Positions 53,095-62,542 of a stretch of 64,000 nt of DNA are shown here, one piece after another. The notes under the pieces are model-generated. The model saw only the letters and a program-made list of their open reading frames with translations. It made no database searches and had not been told where the DNA came from. A program made the position numbers and the translations under genes. Numbering within the stretch: the first letter of the stretch is position 1; every line of letters begins with the position of its first letter. Source of the stretch: JAHDHW01 sp965277415 (GTDB lineage: Bacteria > Bacteroidota > Bacteroidia > Chitinophagales > Saprospiraceae); assembly GCA_965277415.1 (NCBI GenBank), contig CBDICS010000002.1, positions 1 through 64,000 on the forward strand. Reading direction: 5' to 3'.

Positions 53095-56007
53095 TTACCT
53101 TATAATCTCAAATGAAGTTGGCATGATTTCTCCGCCTTCTTTTACTATTAAATAATAGTGTCCTACAGGAAAAGTTTGAACGGGAATATCCAGTACGTGT
53201 TTGCCTTCACTCAATGACCAATAAGACTTTGGAATTTTAAATATTTGCCCTTTAATATCAATAATCTGAATATCCAAATCACTGGCTTTCTTAAGTTCGA
53301 TGTCCAATTTTAAATTACTTGAACTAGGGTTAGGATATAGTTTTAATCCAATTGGGTCTGTTTTTATATCTCGCTCTATTTTCAAATCCGGATTTGGACT
53401 TTCTCTAAAGCCATCACCAATTGTAACATCCGTACAAATTATATCATTGCAACATTCACTACCGACTGTACCAAAGGCTGTAAGGCAAACGGTATAAGTA
53501 CCCGGACTAGGAAAAATATGGAGGCTACTTTGTCCTGTCCCTGTCGTGCCATCTCCAAAATCCCAAAAATATCCAGCGGAAGAAGTACCCGGATCAAAAG
53601 TAGTAGAAGAGGCAAAAAGCTGACTATTAATAAATGGAAAATCATAATGAATAAAATCAGCTTGCAAACCGCAATTAACAGGAGGACAAATCATATTAAT
53701 GATTTGGCAAGTTTCAAAATCACAAGACTCTATTCCATTAAAAGAAAAGGTTGTCATGCATATTTCATAGCTTCCTGGTTCCTCATATTGATGTGTAGCA
53801 GTATTTCCCCATAGTGTTGTACCATCTCCAAAATCCCAAGAAGTTTGAACGATTTCATTTATCCAACCTGGTACGGAAGTATCTGTAACATCTACCGTGC
53901 AAGCACCACTCATCTCAATAGTAAATGATGGCGTTGCTGTACAATCACAATCAACCAAGTAATTCGTGCTAATCGAACGGGTACAACAATTTCCATTTTC
54001 ATCAACAGTCGTGAGTGTCAAGGTGATGGTATATGCACCTCCATTTTCATATAAAACAAAGGGGGATTCATCCGTCGTTGTCATACCATTCCCGAAATCC
54101 CATTCCAGTCCTGCCAATTGATATTCATCTGGGAGAAGGCTTGTATTTTGTAGTTGAATTGCCATACACACCAATGGATTAATAGCAAATGTAATGTCAA
54201 ATGGCGTTCCTTCTATTTCAACATCTGTGCTAAGAGTACATCCATTGTCATCCGTCACCACCACGCTATAAGTACCACTGAATAAACCTGTAATATCTTC
54301 TTCTCCAGAAGTGAAACCATCAGGGCCAGTCCATTCATAAATATATGGTGCTTGCCCTCCAGTCAGCGTAATATCAATCATTCCACTTGCTTCAGGATCA
54401 CAAGTTGGTAATACTTCTTCTACTACTATATCAAAATTTACACAGCAATCAATATGATTGATTACAATTTGATCACTTGCTGTACAGCCATTTTCATCTG
54501 TCGCCGTCACATAAATGGTTCCATTAAACAAACCACTGACTCCATAATTATTAAAGGGGCCGCTAGCCATACCTCCGCTTGTATCAGACCAGTCATATTG
54601 GACATAACCAGGACTTGCAACTGCAAAAACACTGACTCCTAAACAAGGTTCCGTTATAGCAGAGATTTCAACCTCAGGTTTCAAGAACACATTTACGATT
54701 ACCTCATCTACGATACCTGTACAATTGTCTGTCCAGGCATATATATTACTACCTAGTGGTGGATCCTGTATCACCGTATTGGGATCATTAATGTCAACAA
54801 TAAATCCACCACCACTCACTATTGACCAAGTCCCTCCATCGACTCCAGGGGTAGCGTCCATATTAACCAAAGCCGAACTCATTTCTAATATACAGATAGT
54901 TTGATCTGCACCGGCATTTGAATTGGTCGCTAAAATATAATCTGCATAGTTCAAGCCATCGATTTGATCATTTAACAAATAAATGTAGCCACTAGGGCCC
55001 GAACTCTGTAAAGGTTGTACATCTATATAATCAAGATCAAAACTCAAATCACTTAAATCAATCGCTCCTATACCGGTACTATGTGCAACTAGTATTTTTG
55101 CAGCAGCATCGCCATCAGGATGATATTCCATTTCTATTTGACCGGGATCAATATTTTCTGTTCCTGAAATCAATGTTGGCGTTTCTAAGGGCTCAAGACT
55201 GGTTGAAAAAACACCATTATTAGTGGAGATTAATAAAAGATCATTATTATAACTAAACTCCGTGCCTTTCACAAAATTAGCTCCCGGAACATTTATCGTT
55301 TCATAAGTATGCGTAGAGAGGTCGTAAAGGTATACTTCGTTTTCCGAAAGGGTAGCAAATGCGAGCGTAGATCCATCATGGTTAAGTTCTAAAGCTACTG
55401 AACTAACAAGATCTGCTTGAATATTTAAATCTTGTACCAATGTTATTCCAGAAGCAGTAATTGAGAACTCTTTTGATGGAAAAAATTCATAGCCTCCACT
55501 TACATACAATTGATGATTTCCATTGTCATCAGGTTGTGATACAGCTATTCCCAAATAATTGGAACTAAAGTCTGCTATCTCAACTGGATCAGATAAACTT
55601 TCATCTGAGACATTATAGATTAAATAATATAATTTAATCCCTAATAAACCGCTAGGTATTTCAGCATATATTAGGTAATAGTCATCGCAAGATTCAGGAA
55701 CTTTTACGATCGAAAGTTCCTGAACTATTTCAAAATTATATAGGCCTCCAACATATTCTCCTGTGCCATTATAAAGTCCACTGGTTTTATTATAAAAAAT
55801 CAAATCACCACTGGAATCATGCATACTATTTTGAGCCTCTGGTAGACCAGAAGAACCTGTAGAAAGTGTACTTACTACGGGGCCATCAGTAAAGTCAATT
55901 TTTTTATCATCAATAACCCAGATAGGATTTTGACTTTGAGCACTTGCAAACTGAAAACAAAAAAGTAATAAGATCAGAGAAAGCATAGTTTGAATTGTCT
56001 TCTTCAT
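53095..56007 (-). CDS. Large T9SS-sorted PKD-domain surface protein
   Basis: The 970-residue protein starts with a signal peptide (LLLFCFQFASAQSQ). The N-terminal ~330 residues look like a propeller (DSSGDLIFYNKTSG and similar), sharing the D-S-x-G-x-L-x-F-Y element with the 14798 protein. A region of Ig/PKD-like domains follows, including TSWDFGDGTTLWGN and YFWDFGDGTTGTGQ. The C-terminus (LKLYPNPSSSNLKLDIELK ... GHYYLIVKEGG) is a type A T9SS sorting domain. It is Cys-rich for a Bacteroidota surface protein. It may be co-transcribed with the gene at 56084, 76 bases away. Confidence 0.88.
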   Translation of the reverse strand: MKKTIQTMLSLILLLFCFQFASAQSQNPIWVIDDKKIDFTDGPVVSTLSTGSSGLPEAQNSMHDSSGDLIFYNKTSGLYNGTGEYVGGLYNFEIVQELSIVKVPESCDDYYLIYAEIPSGLLGIKLYYLIYNVSDESLSDPVEIADFSSNYLGIAVSQPDDNGNHQLYVSGGYEFFPSKEFSITASGITLVQDLNIQADLVSSVALELNHDGSTLAFATLSENEVYLYDLSTHTYETINVPGANFVKGTEFSYNNDLLLISTNNGVFSTSLEPLETPTLISGTENIDPGQIEMEYHPDGDAAAKILVAHSTGIGAIDLSDLSFDLDYIDVQPLQSSGPSGYIYLLNDQIDGLNYADYILATNSNAGADQTICILEMSSALVNMDATPGVDGGTWSIVSGGGFIVDINDPNTVIQDPPLGSNIYAWTDNCTGIVDEVIVNVFLKPEVEISAITEPCLGVSVFAVASPGYVQYDWSDTSGGMASGPFNNYGVSGLFNGTIYVTATDENGCTASDQIVINHIDCCVNFDIVVEEVLPTCDPEASGMIDITLTGGQAPYIYEWTGPDGFTSGEEDITGLFSGTYSVVVTDDNGCTLSTDVEIEGTPFDITFAINPLVCMAIQLQNTSLLPDEYQLAGLEWDFGNGMTTTDESPFVLYENGGAYTITLTLTTVDENGNCCTRSISTNYLVDCDCTATPSFTIEMSGACTVDVTDTSVPGWINEIVQTSWDFGDGTTLWGNTATHQYEEPGSYEICMTTFSFNGIESCDFETCQIINMICPPVNCGLQADFIHYDFPFINSQLFASSTTFDPGTSSAGYFWDFGDGTTGTGQSSLHIFPSPGTYTVCLTAFGTVGSECCNDIICTDVTIGDGFRESPNPDLKIERDIKTDPIGLKLYPNPSSSNLKLDIELKKASDLDIQIIDIKGQIFKIPKSYWSLSEGKHVLDIPVQTFPVGHYYLIVKEGGEIMPTSFEIIR

Positions 56008-56083
56008 AATTGTTGTTTTTTGTGAAAAAATGATTACTCCACAAAATTTGAAAAATGAAAAAGCAAGAACGATAACACTTTTT

Positions 56084-57319
56084 TTAGTTTTTACTAAGTC
56101 TAATTATCTTGGAATCTGTTTTGGTTTGCAATCGACATATATAGTTGCCACTTGGTAAATCTCGCCATTTCACATTGATACTATGTGACCCTGCAGACTG
56201 ATTTAATGCTTCAAATACTTGTACGATTTGTCCTAGTTCATTATAGATGATGACGTTGATATTGCTTTGCTCAGGCAATTGATAATTAATGGAAGTAGAA
56301 TACCTTGAAGGATTTGGTAGAGCACTTATTGAAAGTTCCGAAACAGGATTATTATTTTCTTCTCTAGTTCTGTGAGCATTGAACAAACATTTACGGACTC
56401 TAAAATTCCAAGAGAACTGATTAGGTGATCCAAAACTTGCAGCAACAAATTGACTCGGGTCAAACATTAATTCATCATTAAATGCATAGTATCCAACATA
56501 TTCATCAAATAAACCTGTATTGCCTCCTCCATCTTGATATTCGCTTTGTAAAACATTAGCATCCTGATCTACAGACACATTGAGTGAACAAGATTCCGCT
56601 ATGTAAACTGTAGTAGGAATATCATCTGAGTCAAAATCTACAGACATAATATAATTAGAATACCAAATATCATTACTCCCATCATTTTCTTCAATACTAT
56701 ACCTTGTCCTTACTATATAAATATCTTCCTCTTGGTTGATCGTCCCCCAATTTGCAAAAACAGGGATTTCATCACCATTTCCGCTACTGGCATTGATGAT
56801 TACTTCTTGCCCATGCAAACATTTACATCCATTCACAACAGAGACCAACATGACAGGTTTATCAGCAATAATAATATCCAATGCACCGTAACTAGTATTA
56901 CATTTCGATCTTGTTGTTATTAGGTATAGCTCGTTGGGTAAATTATTAAGTACAATACTATTAGTTGCAGTACCTAATATACCTGTATTCGTAATTGTTT
57001 CTAAAGATTGATAAGCAACTAAATATCCAATCGTAGAGGGCGTAGCCGTCCATTCCATAGAAATAGAGGTATCATCCATATCTGTAATTTCTGATTCTGG
57101 TGCCAGGCAATTTGCATCGTATCCTAAAGTAGAAAACTGATTATCAAAAAAGGTTTTGATTTCTCCAACAGTCAGATTAAAGCCAGGAAGGTTTTGATAA
57201 TAATCGACAATTTCCTGAGCGATAATAATAGCATTATCTGGTGTTACAGGATCAGAAATCTGAGCAGTGGCTAATCTGCCTAGGCATAGGCAAACCAATA
57301 AACATTTAAAAATTCTCAT
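56084..57319 (-). CDS. T9SS-sorted secreted protein (411 residues)
   Basis: The N-terminus MRIFKCLLVCLCLGRLATAQ is a signal peptide. Residues about 65-135 (TDMDDTSISMEWTATPSTIG and following) read like a fibronectin type III domain. A Cys-bearing region of unknown type follows, with KPVMLVSVVNGCKCLHG. The C-terminal ~75 residues (SALPNPSRYSTSINYQL ... GNYICRLQTKT) are a T9SS sorting domain. It is the upstream gene of a probable two-gene unit with 53095-56007. Its promoter should lie in the 316-base gap that also holds the MITE at 57492. Confidence 0.8.
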   Translation of the reverse strand: MRIFKCLLVCLCLGRLATAQISDPVTPDNAIIIAQEIVDYYQNLPGFNLTVGEIKTFFDNQFSTLGYDANCLAPESEITDMDDTSISMEWTATPSTIGYLVAYQSLETITNTGILGTATNSIVLNNLPNELYLITTRSKCNTSYGALDIIIADKPVMLVSVVNGCKCLHGQEVIINASSGNGDEIPVFANWGTINQEEDIYIVRTRYSIEENDGSNDIWYSNYIMSVDFDSDDIPTTVYIAESCSLNVSVDQDANVLQSEYQDGGGNTGLFDEYVGYYAFNDELMFDPSQFVAASFGSPNQFSWNFRVRKCLFNAHRTREENNNPVSELSISALPNPSRYSTSINYQLPEQSNINVIIYNELGQIVQVFEALNQSAGSHSINVKWRDLPSGNYICRLQTKTDSKIIRLSKN

Positions 57320-57491
57320 TGCAATAAGGTTTTAATTTGTAAAATAGAATAGCATTGGGAAGCAGCAAAAAATGACAATAAAACAAGATGTTTAAGCATT
57401 TAGTATCTCGTATAAAAAATAAAAATATAAGCATTCGAAACTAAAACTGATTACATTTTTTCTTATTTTTTCCACTTGATATCAGTTGTTA

Positions 57492-57612
57492 GACGGAATT
57501 AATAATAAACTATTTTTTTTAAGACATCCCAAAATATTCAATACAATCTCCTTTTTTCACGTTTATGAAATTTCAGTATGTCAAAATAGTTTATTATTAA
57601 TTTTGTCCCGTC
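57492..57612. repeat. MITE-like palindromic element, copy 2 (121 bp)
   Basis: It has the same structure as 39455-39576: GACGG-AATTAATAATAAACTATTTT on the left and its inverted counterpart ending CCCGTC on the right. Here both arms carry AACTATT where copy 1 has AGCTATT in both, a paired change. No ORF is present. Confidence 0.75.
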
Positions 57613-57635
57613 ACTTACTTCTTGTTTAAAATGAT

Positions 57636-59096
57636 TTGAAAAAAATGTATTCTAGCAAGCTAATTCAAATACTAAGTGTTTTTAAAGTGAAAGAGTTAGA
57701 GCGGCTAGCTGTCTTTTTAGAATCACCTTATTTTAATGCTGGGAAAAAAGCAAAAGAGACATTAGCCTTGTTCCAACATATATATTCTTACCTGCCAGAT
57801 GCTTCCGATGTTAATTTAAGTAAGTCGGCAACTTATAAAATTCTATACCCTGATGAAGTCATTGTAAAGGGGAAATTGGAAAAATTAATGAGTCGCCTGC
57901 TAAAACTTAGTCGAAAGTTTATCATTCAAGAATTTCATCCAATTATCGGACATGAAAAACAAGAATTGTTAGTGCTTTCCAATTTTTTCAGAACACGTCA
58001 ACTAGACAAACTCTTAAACATCAGTACTAATAAGTTTCAACAATTACAAGAGCAAGAACAGAAAAAGAATAGTGATTTTTACTTTAGTTTTTTTCTTTAT
58101 GAGAAACAAATTACAGACTATTATAGCTTATACGATAATAGAAAATTTGACCTCAATCTTCCTTCCACCCTTTTGGCTTTAGATCAATATTACTTACTAA
58201 CGCGTCTTTCCTATACCTGTCAATTATTAGCGATCAATTTATTTATTATTCCAGTGGATGTTACATCGAGTGTATCTGTAACAGATCACCTCTTACCGCT
58301 ATTAAATAATCCTTCCTTCAATATACCGCTTTTACAAGTCTATCACAAAGCATATTTGCTTTTGCGTGCAAATGACAAAACCAGAGATCAGCATTTCAGT
58401 GATTTTTATAAAATACTTAATCAAGAGTCTAAAGAACTATCTAGAGATCAATTAAAATCATTGCATACCTTAGTCCGGAATTATAGTGTCCTCTTATACC
58501 ATCAGGATAATGAAAAGTATAAACACCGTGTTTTTAAACTTTATCAGCAGCACTTAGAAAAGGAATTTTTATACCATCAAAATAAACTCTTACCACCAAC
58601 TTTGGAAAATATAGTATACTTTGGTATAAAATGCGAAGATTATGATTGGGTTCGTTCCTTCTTGGAAAGCCACCAATATCGTATTACAGGAACAAAGCAT
58701 CCAGAAGTTGTTTTCAATTTTAATATGTCTCAATATTATTTTGCAACTAAACAATATGATCTAGCACTTGAAGGATTGGCCGATAGCTATGAAGATGTCT
58801 ATTATAAAGTAGCAGCAAAGCGATTTGAAATTAAAATATTTTATGAGACAGAATCTAATCTACTGGATTCTAGAATTGATGCTTTTAAAATATATATCTA
58901 TAGGTTGACAGACTCGCAGTTCAGTAAAAAACATAAGAAAGGAAATCGCAACTTTATTGATATTCTAAAGCAAATACGATTGCCAACTACTTTTAAAAAT
59001 TCAAAACGAATTGAAAAATTGAGTCAAAAAATAAGCTCCACTAATTATATCGCAGATAAAGATTGGCTTATCGAAAAAATGAAAACAATGAAGTGA
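57636..59096 (+). CDS. Helical-repeat protein of a Saprospiria-type paralogous family, copy B
   Basis: This is a 486-residue soluble helical protein related to 30075-31466 (LSVFKVKELERLAVFLESPY at the N-terminus; PDEVIVKGKLEKLMSRLLKL in the middle; WLIEKMKTMK at the C-terminus). It is Tyr- and Lys-rich with TPR-like helix pairs and no catalytic motif. The gene starts 24 bases after the MITE copy 2, so the element may influence its expression. Function unknown. Confidence 0.6.
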   Translation: MKKMYSSKLIQILSVFKVKELERLAVFLESPYFNAGKKAKETLALFQHIYSYLPDASDVNLSKSATYKILYPDEVIVKGKLEKLMSRLLKLSRKFIIQEFHPIIGHEKQELLVLSNFFRTRQLDKLLNISTNKFQQLQEQEQKKNSDFYFSFFLYEKQITDYYSLYDNRKFDLNLPSTLLALDQYYLLTRLSYTCQLLAINLFIIPVDVTSSVSVTDHLLPLLNNPSFNIPLLQVYHKAYLLLRANDKTRDQHFSDFYKILNQESKELSRDQLKSLHTLVRNYSVLLYHQDNEKYKHRVFKLYQQHLEKEFLYHQNKLLPPTLENIVYFGIKCEDYDWVRSFLESHQYRITGTKHPEVVFNFNMSQYYFATKQYDLALEGLADSYEDVYYKVAAKRFEIKIFYETESNLLDSRIDAFKIYIYRLTDSQFSKKHKKGNRNFIDILKQIRLPTTFKNSKRIEKLSQKISSTNYIADKDWLIEKMKTMK

Positions 59097-59166
59097 TTAA
59101 GGGATAGGGAATGAATAAAGATTAACTAAAGCTTTATATTTCATATGCTACAAAACCAAGTAAAAA

Positions 59167-59209
59167 TGTCAATAGTCATTGAGCAGGAAAGGCCCAATGA
59201 CTATTGACA
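59167..59209. terminator. Bidirectional terminator between convergent genes
   Basis: TGTCAATAGTCATTG pairs perfectly with CAATGACTATTGACA. On the minus strand it is followed by a T-run, so it best serves the gene at 59231; its position also fits the end of the 57636 gene. Confidence 0.75.
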
Positions 59210-59230
59210 AATAACATATAGTTTCTATCC

Positions 59231-60556
59231 TTATAAGGAAGGATTACCATCATTATTATACGATCGTTTTCCAAAATACGAAAAGAGATGAAGTGCTGTT
59301 AACAAATTTCCTTCTTTGGTAATCACGCCATTAAAGTCTTTTCCTATATTGAGAGTCAGTACAATTGTTTGATTAAACTGGTATTCAAAATTAAGGGTAT
59401 AACGACTCGTAGACTGTAAGTTAGAACTATTGATTGGGAATCTTCCAATCACTTCTCCAGAAACAGAAAGTCGGTCACCATTATGAAAAATCAAGCGACT
59501 CCCGAAATCAAAAAATAAGTTGTCTGCGATATCAAGACTATCACCTGCTCTAAATAGTTGATCCGGATTTCCAATTAACCGAGCGACTCCTAATATACTA
59601 GAAGTATTGGAAGCATTATCCTTTCCAAAAGTCCAACCACCAGTAAGCCATGCTCCGATTTTAGTAACATTGGCACTATCTCGGGCAAAACTTTGTCCAT
59701 TAAAATCAGTTACAAATCCGCCTGCAATATCAAGCTTAAATCCACGACGAATAAACTTCAACTGCTGCCCTTTATTTTTGAGCAAAGTCAATTGGTTGGC
59801 AAATCTATTGGTAACTTCTTGTTGGAAGCGAACTGTATCCTGAAGCAAGTCTGCACTTCGGGTATTCAATTGTGCAACGATTTCACCCAATCTGGGAGCC
59901 AATGAGGGATCTGTTGCAATTCTTCCTCTGACGGCATTAAGACTATCTTCTAAGGTTCTATACTGTGTATCCGTACGCAACCATTTAGGGAGGTTAACAT
60001 AAAAAGAATCATTAACTTCTGCGAGGACATGATACATTGAATCAATCGCTTCAAAAGTACTGCCCACCTTTCCCCTCAATAAAGAAGCTTTTAAGCCTAT
60101 CCCTATTTGAGTAACCTCTAGGTTACCTGGAGCGAGCATAGGATTATCTACAGGATTGATCCCAAAAGAAACGGTAAAACTCTGCTTAAGGTTTTGCCCA
60201 ATATTATTGCTTATCACTTGAGAAAAATCAATATTGCGTTTTCCAAATACCCAAGCAGGTGCAAATTCGATTGCATAACTCTTAGGTAATTGTGTAAAAT
60301 CATTAGTCGCATTATTTAAAGAGAGTACAAAATCTCCAGGAGTTTTAGGTTCATCAATTACCGTGGGAGCAATTCCCATCAATGTAAAAGCAGGAGAAGC
60401 GGGAACTCTCAATAAATTAAATGTCAAATCACTTGTATCTGGTAATAATTTTATTTCTGGGCCAAGCGTATCCGAGTTTATCAATTGAATAGACGATGTC
60501 CCAATATTAATAAAAGAAAAGAAAAAGAAGAGTAGAGCAAAATAGATGCGGTTCAT
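59231..60556 (-). CDS. Outer-membrane-beta-barrel-like exported protein
   Basis: The 441-residue protein has a signal sequence (MNRIYFALLFFFFSFINIGT). It is followed by sheet-forming segments with alternating hydrophobics (SFTVSFGINPVDN, GGWTFGKDN, FEYQFNQTIVLTLNIG) that fit a beta barrel. A helical insertion of about 90 residues contains ATDPSLAPRLGEIVAQL. No known family is recognised. The start ATG overlaps the stop of the 60553-60915 gene as ATGA, so the two are translationally coupled and probably form a complex or act in one process. Confidence 0.55.
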   Translation of the reverse strand: MNRIYFALLFFFFSFINIGTSSIQLINSDTLGPEIKLLPDTSDLTFNLLRVPASPAFTLMGIAPTVIDEPKTPGDFVLSLNNATNDFTQLPKSYAIEFAPAWVFGKRNIDFSQVISNNIGQNLKQSFTVSFGINPVDNPMLAPGNLEVTQIGIGLKASLLRGKVGSTFEAIDSMYHVLAEVNDSFYVNLPKWLRTDTQYRTLEDSLNAVRGRIATDPSLAPRLGEIVAQLNTRSADLLQDTVRFQQEVTNRFANQLTLLKNKGQQLKFIRRGFKLDIAGGFVTDFNGQSFARDSANVTKIGAWLTGGWTFGKDNASNTSSILGVARLIGNPDQLFRAGDSLDIADNLFFDFGSRLIFHNGDRLSVSGEVIGRFPINSSNLQSTSRYTLNFEYQFNQTIVLTLNIGKDFNGVITKEGNLLTALHLFSYFGKRSYNNDGNPSL

Positions 60557-60915
60557 ATGAAAATAATTTTCATTAAAAAATAAGCCGTTCCTCCTTGAGA
60601 AACTTTGAGACTATCTCCTGCTGGATTTAAATTGGTATTACCTCCTTTGAGTTTTAGTCGAAAAGAGACCTCATTGTCATTCGGATTTACTTCAAATATT
60701 GTGGTGCTTATATCCAATAATTTACCAGATAAGGATTGACCATCATTGCTTATTTCTTGGTCACTAAAAGAATCTTTTAGATTAGAGGCAAGCGGGGATC
60801 CTTCTAGATACAGACTAGTAATGGCACTTTGTCCATTACCAATTGTCACAGAGAGATCTGCTGTAGTTTTGTCTCCTTTTAATGCATAGGTATAAAAACG
60901 AGTTATGACTGCCAT
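60553..60915 (-). CDS. Small sheet-rich protein coupled to the barrel-like gene
   Basis: From ATG 60915 the product has 120 residues, starting MAVITRFYTYALKGDKTTAD. It is mostly beta strands, without signal peptide, and ends GTAYFLMKIIFI. The frame is open 16 codons further upstream, but this part is Lys/Phe-rich and not protein-like. I do not recognise the family. Overlap with the next gene implies joint expression. A role as ligand or effector of the 59231 protein is only an inference. Confidence 0.5.
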   Translation of the reverse strand: MAVITRFYTYALKGDKTTADLSVTIGNGQSAITSLYLEGSPLASNLKDSFSDQEISNDGQSLSGKLLDISTTIFEVNPNDNEVSFRLKLKGGNTNLNPAGDSLKVSQGGTAYFLMKIIFI

Positions 60916-61075
60916 AATATTTAGTTTTGTTTTTTGGAAGATTATTTTTTGAAGTGTAAACATGGAGTATCCTAAATCATGTACATGTTACCTAGAACTG
61001 TGTATACTTATTCTTAATTAAGTCAGATAGAAATTATCATTCATCATTGGGCAATGTATCATATGTAAGGTTTCC

Positions 61076-61143
61076 GCTACAAAGTCGCTAAGGCACAAAG
61101 GTATGAAGCAGTATATATCTTTGTGTCTTAACTGCTTTGTGGC
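61076..61143. repeat. Inverted-repeat element between 60553 and patatin genes
   Basis: Arms of about 25 bases (GCTACAAAGTCGCTAAGG- and its near inverse ending TGCTTTGTGGC) enclose an 18-base loop. It is palindromic and non-coding, like the small dispersed repeats found in many Bacteroidota genomes. Only one copy is in the window. Confidence 0.55.
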
Positions 61144-61240
61144 GAAAGAATTGGCGCAGATTCAAAGAGGTGAATAGGCTTACTTTTGATCCACCGCCAA
61201 AATGCTCATGTTTAGATATAAATATAAAGAAAAGAGGTTT

Positions 61241-62131
61241 TTAACTTGCTTTTGCTTTATTGTCTAAAAAGGTTTGTGTTGCTTTTTCGCCATTAGCAAT
61301 TAGATTATCTTTTTCAGCATCGCTAATATCAAAATCCGTAGCACCAATTCCCAAATCGTCAATAATAATTGATCTATTGGAATGATTAGGATTTTTATTG
61401 AATTCAATGTTTTGAGCACGGAGCAATGTATCAAAGGTATTTTTGACATATTTAATCCAATGGCCATATCCAAAATCATTGACTACTCTTTTCTTATCAA
61501 CATCTTCTAATCGAAGTCCTAATGTCTCCTGATTAGGGCTACCCTCATCAAAAGCAGTTATTGGATAATTATACACCATTCCACCATCCACATAGAGGTG
61601 GTTATCTGGATTATTGTTAGAAAATTGCCAAGCATTAAAATATAAAGGGATAGACATAGATGCACGCACAGCTTCTGCCACTATAACTTTTGGCGTTTTT
61701 CGGAATGAAAATTCTCTTACCTCATGGATATAAATATCAGAAGCAAAAACTCTTAAATCTCTGCATCCCGCTTTTTGAAAATCTTCAAAAGTAGCGTTTT
61801 CATCAAATCCGTGGTTAGAATTGGCAATCTGTTTCTTGATCCATTCTAAAAATGTTTTGCCGGGATGAATGCCATAATTATGGAATTTTTTGAGCACGCC
61901 TTCTTTATCATCAAAAGACCCTAAATCCATGTTTTTAATCGTTGTTGTGATTTGGGCTGGAGTGTAGCGAAGGCTAACTAAGCAGGAAGTAATTGCACCG
62001 GCAGAAGTACCGGCGACTCGTTCAATTTTTTCTAATACTCCTAGGCTTTCAAGCGTTTGTAGTGCGCCTGCATAAGCCACACCTTTAACACCTCCGCCTT
62101 CAAAAACGAGATTTTTGTAGTTGTAATTCAT
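61241..62131 (-). CDS. Patatin-like phospholipase
   Basis: The 296-residue protein has the oxyanion loop EGGGVKGVAYAGAL (11-24), the nucleophile elbow GTSAG (S43) and DGGMVYNYP with the dyad Asp (about 179). It lacks a signal peptide or membrane segment, so it is probably cytosolic or peripheral. Patatins hydrolyse acyl chains of phospholipids. The C-terminal half includes a DFGYGHWIKYVKNTFDTLLR helix. It stands alone, without an adjacent cyclic-nucleotide synthase, so a CBASS-type defence role is not supported. Confidence 0.93.
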   Translation of the reverse strand: MNYNYKNLVFEGGGVKGVAYAGALQTLESLGVLEKIERVAGTSAGAITSCLVSLRYTPAQITTTIKNMDLGSFDDKEGVLKKFHNYGIHPGKTFLEWIKKQIANSNHGFDENATFEDFQKAGCRDLRVFASDIYIHEVREFSFRKTPKVIVAEAVRASMSIPLYFNAWQFSNNNPDNHLYVDGGMVYNYPITAFDEGSPNQETLGLRLEDVDKKRVVNDFGYGHWIKYVKNTFDTLLRAQNIEFNKNPNHSNRSIIIDDLGIGATDFDISDAEKDNLIANGEKATQTFLDNKAKAS

Positions 62132-62542
62132 TTCTGAATGTTTTTTGGGGTGGGTAATTTACCCATGATATAAAACTAAAAAGGTCGAATTATCTTCTAG
62201 CATTTCATCCACACTCAAAATCAAAAACTTAATCATAATCCATAACATAAAATTAACATGCTATCACGCTAATTACACATCATGCTGTGGTCTTGAAATT
62301 GTTTAAATCCTAAACCCTAACTTAATTGGATTTATTTTTTAAAAGCTGTTTAGTGAACTACGAACGAAAAGATAATACGGAGTGAATTTAAAAAATATTA
62401 TCATATAATAAAAATATTATCAATCTTTCTTTTTCTAATATTTTATCATGAAGTTGTTCAAAAAGAAGTACTTCGTGCCAATATTATTGCTACCTTATGT
62501 ACTGGATTTGTCTATTATCTAAGACTCAACATATAATCAAAT
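62132..62542. other. 411-base divergent region between patatin and symporter genes
   Basis: The stretch is very AT-rich and must hold both promoters. A 24-codon ORF (62448-62522, MKLFKKKYFVPILLLPYVLD and four more residues) is present but not convincing. No other feature was found. Confidence 0.45.

Noticed and set aside
61241..62131. Patatin as a CBASS-type defence effector
   Set aside because: No CD-NTase, ubiquitin-like or sensor gene is adjacent; a stand-alone patatin is more likely metabolic.
62448..62522. 24-codon hydrophobic ORF upstream of the symporter
   Set aside because: Too short and without a family, promoter or conservation evidence; chance ORFs of this size are common in AT-rich DNA.
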